From Durusdinium trenchii (taxonomy: Eukaryota > Sar > Dinophyceae > Suessiales > Symbiodiniaceae), in the NCBI GenBank assembly GCA_963970005.1, contig CAXAMN010001325.1:224858-288857 (forward strand): a DNA stretch of 64,000 nucleotides. The letters are read 5' to 3'. Positions 24,410 to 35,163 of this stretch are shown piece after piece. A model generated the notes under the pieces. It ran no database searches, was not told where the DNA came from, and saw only the letters and a program-made list of their open reading frames with translations. The translations under genes and the position numbers were made by a program. Position 1 is the first letter of the stretch. Each line of letters opens with the position of its first letter.

Positions 24410-27400
24410 ATGGCCGTGCTGTTGCCACTCTTCCTGGCTGCGGGTGGTGGCTTTCTCTGGGCCTTTGGCGTGCTGGGGAAACGCATTGGCGTGGAGGGCG
24501 CCACTGTGGAAACGCAGACCGTTCGCGCCTGGGACGGAGAACGTGAGTGGAGCCCCCCGGAGAAGACCGGGAGAGGGAGATTGATTTGGGTAGACGCATG
24601 GCAGGAGTTTTCGCTAGTGACTAGTGAGCGATGTCTGGTTTTTGGAATTTCCGAACATCGGGAAGTTGAGTAGCAAAACATTCTAGATGCAGACTTTCAG
24701 GGCTTCTGACATGCAAACCCCCACCCTAACCCCCCCACCCCCCCACCCACCTACCCACCCACCCACACACACATCCACAGAAGACCTGACGCCACTCTGA
24801 ATTCATCAAGTGTATGCCATATGCATCCGACAATAGCAAGTTATCAGCATCCCTACAGCTTATCTACAGCATTTTCATTAGTTTGCTAATCCAACCGATT
24901 GTCCGGTCTCAGGTGCTGCGATCACCATTTTCGTCTACACCTTGACCACCGCCTGCACTCCCTTGTTGGACTTATGGCACTTAGGCCGGCGACGCCCTCG
25001 ACTTTGAAAGAACTGACCACGCATGAAACAAACATGCCAACCTTTTTTGGCTTTGCAAAGGGGATGAAGCGAGAGGGAGTTGCTTTTTGGCCCAAGGAGT
25101 TTGTACGCAGTTGGTGCCTCGTGCGCGCGAGCAGGATTCGGGTCGTGGCTCCGAATGGTAAATGAAAGTGGGGCGCCAAGATGTGCCATGCAAGAGGAAG
25201 TGGCTTGCGAACAAGCAAATCCCCTTGTCTATTTGTAACATCATAGTTCATTTTTGTTCATCGTATTTCTTCTTTTTGTCATCGCAATACCCAGATTGTT
25301 TTTGTTGTTCTGAAAGAGCTTGTCATCACGCAGAAACAAACACTACACCGCCCTTTTGCCGGTGTTGACCGCACGCAATGCTCCGAAATCTGGCAGCACC
25401 ACACCTGTGGTGCCTGCCGCACAAGACGGCAGTTTGACTGCTACCCAGCTTTCACACAGATATGTGTATGTCTCTCTATATATATATAGATATAGATAGA
25501 CATAAGTGATGTGAACAAGACACGTAGTCTTCCAATCTGGCCAAAATGATTCCTGTAGAGTTGTGCAAGGAGTCCCAGTCGTCTGAATGCCCCAAGAAAT
25601 TCCATAAACATTAATAGATGAGTTTGATGTCTCTTACTCAGCTGGAATCTGGCCAGGTGCAAAAGGGTGGTTCGAGACTTGGAATGACCCTGTCTGGAGC
25701 AGCCGAGTTCCCTTGGTGATCGTCTGTGGCGTTATCAGCGGGCTGGGCGGCTTGTCACTGGGCTGGATCGATTTGGCATAGTTGGCATGAACGGTGTGGT
25801 CATGGTGTCTGGGATTGTCCGGTTGATGGATGAAGGTGACACTGAAGAAGGCGAAGAAGGCAGATATGGATCACCTGCGACCTTCAAGGCGATGAAGGGA
25901 GATTGGAGAACTCACTTGAGAAGTCTCATGTGCTGACATGGCGGGTATGTCGTTCAAACTGTTTGTTTTGCGTGCATGTGTGTGTGTGAGAGAGTGTCAC
26001 ACCTTGGAATGGCCCGGACGAACCAGGTACGAACCAGGCAACCCATGATCATCCATCATCCATGATCCCCCCCCTTTGCTCAAGCACTTGGTGCACCTCT
26101 CCGCTCACCACCGTCTGCCAGAGTACCACAGTCTGCCACAGTCGCCTCCCTTTCCCTCCCTAGGTTGGGCACCATTGCTTTCGCGTGGTCTGCTGGCTCC
26201 GATAGTGCTCTGGTCTCGATGATTGAGAACGGCATGTACACCATGATGAGCGCCACTGGGCAAAGAGTCAAAGAGTTGAGGACATGGAAAAAGACGACAG
26301 GGTGTTGGAGAGTGGTGGGTGGAAATTTGCCCGAATCTACTAACTTGAGGCGGACCTGCAGGGTAGAGAACAGATTGTCCAAGGACTAGTGCATGTTGAG
26401 CCACTTCTTTCATGATTTTGGACCCTTACTGTAGTCGTTGGGTTTCAGACCACCGTGTCAGATACCCGAACCCTTCGGATCATCAGATGTGCTTCTGGGT
26501 TCTGAAAGAATCCTTCGATCTTCCAGAGAGACTTCAGCAAATGGATGGATCTTGGGTCAATCCCACCCAGTCCCCAAAATCATACGATTGGATTTTACTA
26601 GTAGCTTCCTTGTTACCAGTTACCAGTAGTAAGGTGCCTTGTTAGTAGTAGTCCCCCAAAGTCATAGGATTTGGGACACACTGTCCTCTCGCCATCGATC
26701 GACTGGCTGAGCTTTTTTGAGGGACTGTCCACCGATCGCCTGGGGTGTTCACCCTTTGGGTGTGTAGGCTTTCCTTGGAGAAGGACTCATCAAGTGACGA
26801 CTCATCAGAACGACACTGCCCAAATCCATCATCACCGCACAGTTTGGCCACTCAAGTGGCAATTAGTTCTTACGTTCGCCACCGGAGCCACCAGCGAAGT
26901 AAACTCCAGAATTCGAAGGACCAAAGTAGCTATGCTCCCTGAACACGGAAGGGGTTTCACTGGTGTTGTATCGTCATGCATTAAGAGGTGCCACGGCCGC
27001 TGAGGCGATCATCATTGCGATCTACTTCCAAGAACACCCGTGCCTCGCTGGCGGGCTGCGAAACGCCGGAAAAGCCTGGGTTGCTAGAGGAAGACATGGC
27101 AAAATAGGCAAGAGTCCACTCGCGCCCATTTCCTGGTCGTAGAGGAAACCTCGACAAGTGAATGGTCTCCTTGACGCCATTCCTTTTGACCTCTTACCGC
27201 AGAGGCGCTGTTGCTTAGGCTTACAGACATTCATCGTGTCTATGTCTCTCTAGTTCCCAGGTGAATATAATTTGCCAAAGGTTAGTCATTATCTACTTTT
27301 GCCAAAGGATGAGTCAAGAAGATACACCCAACAAAAGGTTCTTGCCCGGATGGAGCCCCAAGCACTTGGGAGAGAGTCTCTGTCAGACGAAGGTGCTGTA

Positions 27401-30400
27401 GCGATGTTCATAGTACAAAGACCTCCTTTAAGCTGGTACTGTGTGCACCGTACTCGTTCACTTCAGGATCGAGAAGGAGTGACTATTGGACCTCATGGCT
27501 GTTCTGTTCTTGTGGTAATATCTGTTTGAAGTGCCAAGCATTGTTTTTGTTTGTTTCTTTTTGTCCGTCCAACCATTAAGTTCACACACCCAAATCAGAT
27601 CGCTGAGGAAGATACAAGCCTATTTCGGCTTTGTCCTGATCTTGTTGGGTGTGCTTTTGGCGCAGAAGTCTTCCAGTTCCAAAGGGAAAGGAGAGTGACT
27701 TCGACTGAGCAGGAGGGATGGGTGGGACTTGTTGGCATTTCGACTGGAGTTGGACCTGCAAGGACGCCAGTAATGCCCTTGTGGCGTCCCGAAAAGAGTT
27801 TTGTGGAGGCAAATGTCTCAAGACATGAACCCAGGACCAACACAGACCTTGAAGAGGGTGAAAGAAACTCTGCAATGGCTGAAGCCAGGGCCTATTGGCA
27901 GGACTCGATGAGCCATGTGCACCACAATGTGCCATGCGTTTCGTGGATGAGCTTCAAACATTTGCTGAACACGTTCCGGACCTAAGAACTTTGGAGCTCC
28001 GGACTCTCATATTCTGCATCCGTGACTCTCATATTCATCCGGGGTCACCACGTCCGATCCTCCGGTGTGGGTCCGATCCTCGCATCTGAGGAACGAGTCA
28101 GATTCAGAGGAGCATCCTCCTCAATTTGAGCTAGAGCTTTGGGAACCCAAGAAACTGGGGAAGACGGAGGAAGAGGCGGAGGATTTGGAGCCTTGCTGGA
28201 TTTAGGGAATTGAGATTGGTCTGTGCGGCGGGAAGGTTTTGAACGGGTTTAGACATTGATGATGCTGATACATTGACACTGTTTAATGACCGGATCCTTC
28301 TTGGTACTTAGTTTAGCTGTTAGTTGCGAAAGCGGGTGAACGTCAAAGTATGTCGCACTTTTCTGGGGCGCATCGGAGACTGCAGCTGCCCTTTCCCTGA
28401 CATTAGGAACCACCTGACGGCCAAAGAACACCTGGCGTTGGGTCGGTGTGTGGGGTCGCAGCCCATCGTTGCCGGTCGCCGCAGTTCTCGCGGCGGTCGC
28501 CGCTCCTCAGGAGTCCTCCGAAGCGTCCAGCTCCACCGACGCCCGACACGAGCGCTGCGGCGCGTCCCGCTTCTCCGCCCCGTCGTGCTTCGGGCGCTGC
28601 GGCGCGGTGGCGCTGGCGATGTGCGCGGGCAGTTGTTGGGGCTTTGGGCCCTTGGGCGCCTCAGCGGTTGAAGGATGTGGGGAGGGCAGCTTTTTTATTG
28701 GTTGAGCCTTCCTTGGACTGGAGAGCTCAAGGTTGAGACGAGTTTGCGTGGGTCTGTGGGGATAGTGGCGGGTTCTGATTCGCGGCTACAGGAAGGCTGG
28801 TGGGGCGGCTGCGGTTTGTGCGTGTTACTCACCTTCAAGCCTTGGGGGTTCACGATTTTGTGAGGCAAGAAGATTGGTGTGCATGGAAGCGAGGATCACC
28901 AGAGGCAAGCCTGGGCTGCTTGTGCCTGGGCTGGCGAGTGGGGGATGGAGTGTCCGCTTGAACAAAGAATGAGAGTGTGTTCTATAGAGTAGAGCATTCT
29001 TTTTGACAGCTCCAAGAGAAGATTGAGGATGATTCGGGACATCATATCAGGTGCGTTGCTTGACCAGGAGAGAGTACTAGCGTGTGATCAGTACTTGCTC
29101 ATTGACTCATGAATGGGATGAATCGCTCGTCCTTTACCCGCGGACATCTAACAAGTTCCAAAATCGGGCAATGCTTTAAGAAAGACATATAAGAAAGACA
29201 TGTATATATATATAATCATATAGTATATGCGTATATGCTTGGATGAGGTGGCTGGTGACTGAATCAGGCCCTGGCCCCATTGAGATGGGTTGGATCTGGG
29301 GGGGACAGCATGCAGCTAGGTGTTTCAGGAGTCTTTATTGTTAATTGCAGGTTTGCTATGGATTCAGACTCTACTACTGTTGAATGAAGACATTCTGCAC
29401 CCCCGATAATGAACTCCAAAGCACCATCAAAGACCGTGGTTTTCCGTGCCAGCGCCGTTCTTTCTCCATTACTAGTAGCGATGCCAGGAGCGCCCCCTAG
29501 TAGCTTCTTGCTCCGTTCGTAGTGATGCCCGTTACTAGTAGATTCTTGTTGCTAGTAATGTCAAGAGCGTTTTCGCCCCTGAGGTACTTACTTCGTTTAC
29601 ATGCTGTCCACCATCTTCGTTCCTCTCCTCCGTGTGCTCACGGCCCATGGCCGACGGGAGGCTCTCGAAGACTCATCCTTCAGGCAGCGTGGACGTCCTC
29701 GACTCGTCCAGGGTCGGTGCCGGGCTTTTTCGGTTTGACCGGGCTGGCGGTTTGTTTGGTTTGTTTGGTCGGCTTGGTCAGACAGTTTGCTGATTTGTTG
29801 CCAGCTCCTCATGGTCAGACTGCCTCTGCATGTGTCTTCGGTGGGAATCCTGATCTTGCCCCTGCGAAGACCAAAACAGGCATTGGTGCTTTGTCAAGTG
29901 GATCCAGGACTAAGACGGTTTGGAACATTCTCACTATGCGGTCTGATATGGTCACAACGCTACTAGGGGCTCCTGGCCTTACTACTAGGAGCAAGGACGC
30001 TACTAGGGGCTCCTGGCATCGCTACTAGGAGCATTCTTATCAATTACAACAACTGCAACTTGTACAAGCTGATCTTCGTTGTTTTTGCCTGAAAGACCTG
30101 AGCGTCCTCTACAGGGGATTTGGTCCAGGTGCTAATGCAGGCACGATCGATCTGCAAAGGGATCCGATGGAGATGCCCGAACGATGACAATTACATGCTT
30201 CTTCTTGCTATAACTCCAACTTAAGTTTTGCCATTTGTTTGTGGAGATATCGTTTTGGCATTCTTTGGTTTCCTCTAGGCCCTAGGCTTTTGGATCCGAA
30301 GGCAGCAGAGCAGCTTGACAACAAGGTGTTGGACTGACATCCTGGCCGAACCTCCCAGATCATCCCAGATCATGTTCTTTGTCGATAAAACAGTGGCAGC

Positions 30401-32106
30401 TATTGAAAGCTTACCCAAGCAACAGGCACAGCAATAATATCAACTGCTTTCTTTGCCATCTTCAGCAGTGCAAGGCAAACTTAGGGCCAAGAACTCAGAC
30501 TAGCAAAGCTGGCCTTGATTTGCATGGTGAGGGGCAAACCTATTCCAAAAGGTGACCCGAACCAGCACCAAGACCTGTTGGGTGCTTCCAAGGACACTCT
30601 GAATTAGAACCCACAGCTCGTGTTCGTTTCTATGCCCTGCCTATATAGACATAGTGTGCCTCGCGCGAACACAAACTCGAACTGGAACAGTCAGAACTCA
30701 ACCTTGGAGGCATTCGAAGGCCTCGAACTGGAATTCGATCTCAAACTCGAACCCGAATAAAGTAATTACAAGGCCCCAAAAAACTGGAAACATAATTACA
30801 AGGCCCCAAACTCGAACTCGAACTCGAGCTGGAACGTAGAACCCAAGTACTCTGGAAGCATAGAAGGCCTCGAACTCGAACTAGTAGGCAAGTAATGTTC
30901 GGGGGGTTCGGGTATCGTTTTTTAAGGGTTTCTCTAGTCTTGGCTCAGGGCTTCACTTCTTTAGGGTTTCTTTGGCCTTGGCCCTTGGCGTAGGGTTTCC
31001 CTGGAAGTGAGTCATGTTGGGGGTTCCAACATCTTGAGGAAACCAAAACGATGCCAACGCACCGAATCTCTCCCCCAGGGACCGACGAAATCCCTTGTAA
31101 ATGGCGCGCAGTTTTCCAGGCAAAAGCAATGGAGATCATTTTGTGCAGGTTGCAACACACACACACACACAACGGAAGTCTAAGTGGTCACTTCAACCAA
31201 CTTTTTTCCCGCATCTTTTGATAGACTGCATCGAATTCCCCGCAGGTGTCGTCTCTTGGGGACAGTGCTTTGCGGCTTGGTCTCTGGCTTTGGGGGGATG
31301 CTCAGCACCTTCGCCTTCGCACAGGAGTCGTTGTAGACGTCGTCGCCTGTGAGGTACGTGTCGTGCCGAAAAAATCGTGCGCGTTTGGGCACATATGGTT
31401 GATGTGGGCATGTGTCGAAACCCTGGTTGAAGAACCGGGTAAGTGCTAGAATTGCTGCAGCCTGCAGGGGTGACAGATCCATTCAGATCGTAGCATGTGG
31501 TGGCATGTGGGCCATGTGGGGTGCAAATTTATCCAATACACTCGGAAATCTCGAGTTGTTCTGGGACCTGTTACACTGATTCTCCTTCGAACCTACAGGA
31601 GGGTTACTACAGCGGAGCTTTGATTTCCACCGTGGAGAACGGCATTTACACTGTCTTTGGTGCAGTGCTCATCACCGTGGTCTTCCGGGAGAAGTTGTCG
31701 CAGCGGCAGTTGAACCTTGGCGTCGGAGCCGGTGGTTCAGAAGAGTTGAAACCAGAGCAGTTGTGTTTGGGGTCTACATGCATGGTTGAAAAGCCACAAG
31801 GCCCGCAGGTTTGCATGTCGGATTCTCGTTTTGATGGTACCCTTGTAATTTCTGTAGCCATATTCAATAACCCCTGGGCCTTGGGCGACGGACAAGGACG
31901 GTAAATCATGTCGTCTCCTTAATTCAAGAAACCTTTGAGCAGAGACCCATCAACAAGACTCTGCCACCCTTAAAACCAGTTCAATCCCCCACCCGTTGTT
32001 CCCAGTCTCACCTACACCGGACCCCAAGAGCGCTTCGTCGACAGGATCAGTGCGCTGTCTGTTACCTTGGCCATCGCCGCTTGGCCGCGAAACGGTGCCG
32101 GCATGA
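24410..32106 (+). CDS. EamA/DMT-type membrane transporter, two homologous halves
   Basis: Multi-pass membrane protein, read as drug/metabolite-transporter type. Exons: 24410-24542 (ATG; LLPLFLAAGGGFLWAFGVLG, helix 1), 24913-24984 (AAITIFVYTLTTACTPLLDL, helix 2), 25666-about 25751 (RVPLVIVCGVISGLGG), 26164-about 26251 (GTIAFAWSAG, SMIENGMYTMMS), about 28485-28650 (VLAAVAAPQES, then VALAMCAGSCWGFGPLG), 31246-31324 (GTVLCGLVSGFGGMLSTFAF), 31599-31719 (GALISTVENGIYTVFGAVL, EKLSQRQ), 32006-32106 (SPTPDPKSASSTGSVRC, TGA). Phase fits exactly from exon 1 to 3 and for the last three. CGVISGLGG and SMIENGMYT in the first half repeat as CGLVSGFGG and STVENGIYT in the second, as expected of a duplicated five-helix unit. 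Helix 2 of the second half and the 25751/26164 and 26251/28485 junctions are unresolved, so two tandem genes remain possible. Substrate unknown. Confidence 0.72.
24719..24776. repeat. C-rich CCCACC tract
   Basis: Simple C/A-rich repeat (CCCACCCACCCA type) in the first intron of the transporter gene. Confidence 0.8.
25472..25502. repeat. TATAGA microsatellite
   Basis: Short (TA)n/(TAGA)n tract in a transporter intron. Confidence 0.75.
26596..26652. repeat. ACTAGTAGC-family minisatellite
   Basis: TTACTAGTAGCTTCCTTGTT, then ACCAGTAGTAAGGTGCC, in the transporter intron after 26251. Confidence 0.7.
29468..29563. repeat. ACTAGTAGC-family minisatellite
   Basis: ATTACTAGTAGCGATGCCAG, then CCCCCTAGTAGCTTCTTGC, then GTTACTAGTAGATTCTTGTT. 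Located in the long intron of the transporter gene. Confidence 0.75.
29957..30032. repeat. ACTAGTAGC-family minisatellite, reverse orientation
   Basis: Two copies of ACGCTACTAGGGGCTCCTGG, the reverse complement of the unit at 14.5 kb (GCCAGGAGCCCCTAGTAGCG). The family is therefore present in both orientations. Confidence 0.8.
30662..30884. repeat. CTCGAA-rich degenerate repeat
   Basis: Many CTCGAACTCGAAC motifs and two AATTACAAGGCCCCAAA(A) copies at about 30764 and 30793, in the transporter intron. Confidence 0.7.
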
Positions 32107-34018
32107 ACCGGCGTGGAGCGAACGGCACCTAACAAGAAGCTACTAGGAACAAGTGCATCGCTTCTAGTAACAAGTGCCTTACTAGTAGTAACAAGAAGCT
32201 ACTAGGAACAAGAAGCTACTAGGAACAAGAAGCTACTAGGAACAGTCGCGTCCGATCACTCCGTTCGTAGCGATGCCCCTGTGTTACTTTCCTGTGCAGG
32301 TTGTGAAGATGTGCAGGCTCATGTCCAAGAAAAAGAATGAATGAACCATAGAATCCGAGTGCTCTTGTTCTCAGGTTATATTTGGCCTGGACTTCAAGAA
32401 GATCTTCGGAGGATCTTCCGACTGAAGTAAGGACTGTGAATGCGTGGCGCAGGCGCATGGTGCGGACGCAAGACACTGGAGAAAGACCTGGGCAACGAGG
32501 AGTCTTTCGAACTTTTGCGTCTCACGTGTAGGTGTCAGGAGGGTGGATGTGTGGCCAGTGGAACCCGGCAGAACCGGTTTAAATTTGGTTGATATTGATG
32601 TCCCATTCCAGCCAGTTCTTATGCCCAAAGACTAAAGACATTGAAATCCCATAGGGAGACCCTTGGAACATGGTTCTTTGGGGTTCGAGGCACCGAACCC
32701 GGAAAGGTGCGGCCATCTCGCACGACGGGTGCTACCGCCCGGGAGGTCCATCCGTGCCAGTAGTGCACGTCCGTTTGTCACGAGTCCATGATGCCTGAGG
32801 TGAACTACAGGGATCATGGAGTGCCAGTGTATCCCCAAGAAGGGACGAATCCGCATGACTTCTTGAAGCACTGTAGTGCATGGACTCTCCAAACTGCAAG
32901 TCGCACATGGACTCTCCAAACCGCGGCACCATGGTGCCGCTCTCCCGGCCGTTTCGGCCCTCAGTGCGACCGGCTCCGGACTCTCATCGGAACCGATGAA
33001 GTGACCGGACGCTGGGAAGGGGGTCGACCACAGACTTTGGGGTCGGCTACGCCGCTACGCCTGGGAAGTGTCAGTGTTTTCAACATAGATACAGTGAGCG
33101 ACTATAAAGAACGAGGTTTTGACATGTCACACGAGCAATCATTACCGTAAATTTCATCAAGATCTTGTCGTGCATGGCATGTCTCCACTTGCTCCTCCTA
33201 CCGCCACTGCTACTGTCTTACTGCTACTACTCGTTTCTACTGCTACGGCATCAGGGGTGCTATTTGGGTGTGAGATTGGGGCAAAAGCCGGCATCCCCTC
33301 ATTGTGCCCGACGGGGGCACCCCCCATCAGGAACACCCCCCACAAACACTGAGGGATAGATCGCCAGCAGGACGGCGACGACTGCGACTACTGCTATTCA
33401 ATGGTTGTCTTCAGTGGCATTATTCATTAGATGTAGCATGATGTAGCCAACGATCAAACGCCGTGCCCAGATCGGCCACGACCCCCCAATTTTTTTAAGC
33501 TTAGGCCGATGCGCAGTTCGGCTCGTCCGAGGCGAACGTGAAGGAGACACAACTATTTTTCTGTGGAGAGACCACGAAGCCGGTCGGACAGGGACAGGGA
33601 CAAGAATGGAAAAGAACCTGGCCTGAAAGATGTTGGTTTTGGGTGGTGAGTTTGGACCCACACCGATCGCGCCAGAAACATGATACCCGCCGGACCCCAG
33701 GGAATGCCGCTTAAACTTGAAATCACGCATGTGCCGGATGAACCCCACCAGCACCTGGCCACTTGTGCCCCCGACAGATCCATTGACATTGATGTCTATT
33801 TTGGAGCCACGACACTTGCATCGTGGAGAAGGACCAACAGAATGCCTCCACTCGGACCGGTCCGAGCAACGGGTCTCGCGAAGACAGAAGTGAGGGCATC
33901 GCGTGAATCAAAGAAAATGGGGCTGCTTGAGCCGAAGAAAAAGGGCTTAGGTGCAAGGGGCTGGAGCCATGCCTTAAAAAAAACGGATTGCCCAAGAAGG
34001 AGTCCCGAGTGGAATGCA
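32107..34018. other. Spacer between transporter and CAP-domain genes
   Basis: It opens with an ACTAGTAGC array (32128-32240). Open frames at 32788-33150 (+) and 33398-33754 (-) show no motif I recognise. No gene is supported, but the first CAP-gene exon could lie here. Confidence 0.45.
32128..32240. repeat. ACTAGTAGC-family minisatellite
   Basis: At least four tandem AACAAGAAGCTACTAGG units, 22 bp downstream of the transporter stop codon. It could lie in the 3' untranslated region. Confidence 0.8.
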
Positions 34019-34398
34019 TAGTGACAAAGCCCCAGATAGAATATGCGAAAATAATTAGTATGCAGATAGAATATTTTCAGCCTCTAAAACAGTAATTCCT
34101 GGATCACTAAAACCGTGCAGATAGATATAATTGATGTTGTTCATAATGTGTACATATGTTTCGTGCATGAGTTTTGAGTTGTAGATTTCACCACACATAA
34201 TTCACATAATAACACTTGTGTCATATCATAAATCATATAATATCATATATATCATATTCTATCTGCTACTTCCCTATTCATTTTCTAACCCATATTCTAT
34301 CTGCTGTAGGAACAGGCAAAGTGGCTGACAGCACATAGAATACGTGACTAATTAGCTTTTGGGAATTAGTTCATATTCTATCTGTGGCTTTGTCACTA
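34019..34398. mobile_element. MITE-like element with 25-bp terminal inverted repeats
   Basis: Left arm 34021-34045 begins GTGACAAAGCC; right arm 34372-34396 ends GGCTTTGTCAC. The arms are complementary at 24 of 25 positions. Both ends are flanked by TA (34019-34020 and 34397-34398), which fits a TA target-site duplication as in Tc1/mariner-type MITEs. The AT-rich interior repeats CAGATAGAATAT and its complement at least six times in total, so it can fold. There is no coding capacity. The class is inferred from the ends only. Confidence 0.75.
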
Positions 34399-34889
34399 TA
34401 CTGAACTTTATCGCAACTTGGGCATCACTATATAATGGTTCTCAAAAGACTCCACGGGCCACCAGTCACAAAATATTGGGTTGGATTGCTGAAAGATTCT
34501 GGGGTGAAGGGATTGCATAAGGTGATGTTCAAGAAAAAGCAACTGGGGTGAATGCGCTCAAGCATTCGGCTCCGAGCACAATGTCAGTATCCTCCAAAGG
34601 AACCATAAAAAGTACTTCATCCGCACTTTGTTGGCCGTAGCTGCTGAGACAGCACAGCGAAGACTTAAAGATGCTCCACAGCACAGCAATGTCCACGCAA
34701 AATGGACTTGTGGAATCACACTCGTGGCAGGTACCCGCAACAAACGTTATATTGAAATCTGAAAAGCGGTCATTCGGAGTGCAACAGGTAAAGAAGCTCA
34801 CCCTTGACAGGTTGCCAAGAGCCACGACAGCTCAAAGGCTCATTCATAGATGGCCATATTTGGCTTTTGCCTGATGGCTGAATTGGAAT

Positions 34890-35014
34890 GGCTACAAAGT
34901 TGAAGGTGGTGAATGGTGTGTTCCTCGTCGACAAGAAGGGGCTCTCCTTCCCGCTGAAAGAGGCTAGTGGGGTCACTTTGGGACGTCCAACAGATTCTTT
35001 GGAGTCAAACGTCT
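34890..35014 (+). other. Candidate exon upstream of the CAP-domain gene
   Basis: ATG at 34890 opens 41 codons (MATKLKVVNGVFLVDKKG...) ending in TAG at 35013. It could hold the start codon of the CAP-domain gene, via a GC donor after FPLKE, or be chance. Unrecognised. Confidence 0.2.
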
Positions 35015-35163
35015 AGAGCATCTTCGTTCCGTGCCAGAAGGCTTTCACACTCATTCTCTTTGTGACTCTACCTCAGCACTGCAGCTACCTGTACCATCTC
35101 AAAAAGCTCAATACTTTCAGGTGCTGTTGTGAATAAGTGTTTAGTTGCCCTCTCATTCTCCAG

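Noticed and set aside
28324..28440. NHLTAKEHLAL resembling an ABC transporter block
   Set aside because: No Walker motifs or signature nearby. The following exon belongs to the EamA-type protein in another frame.
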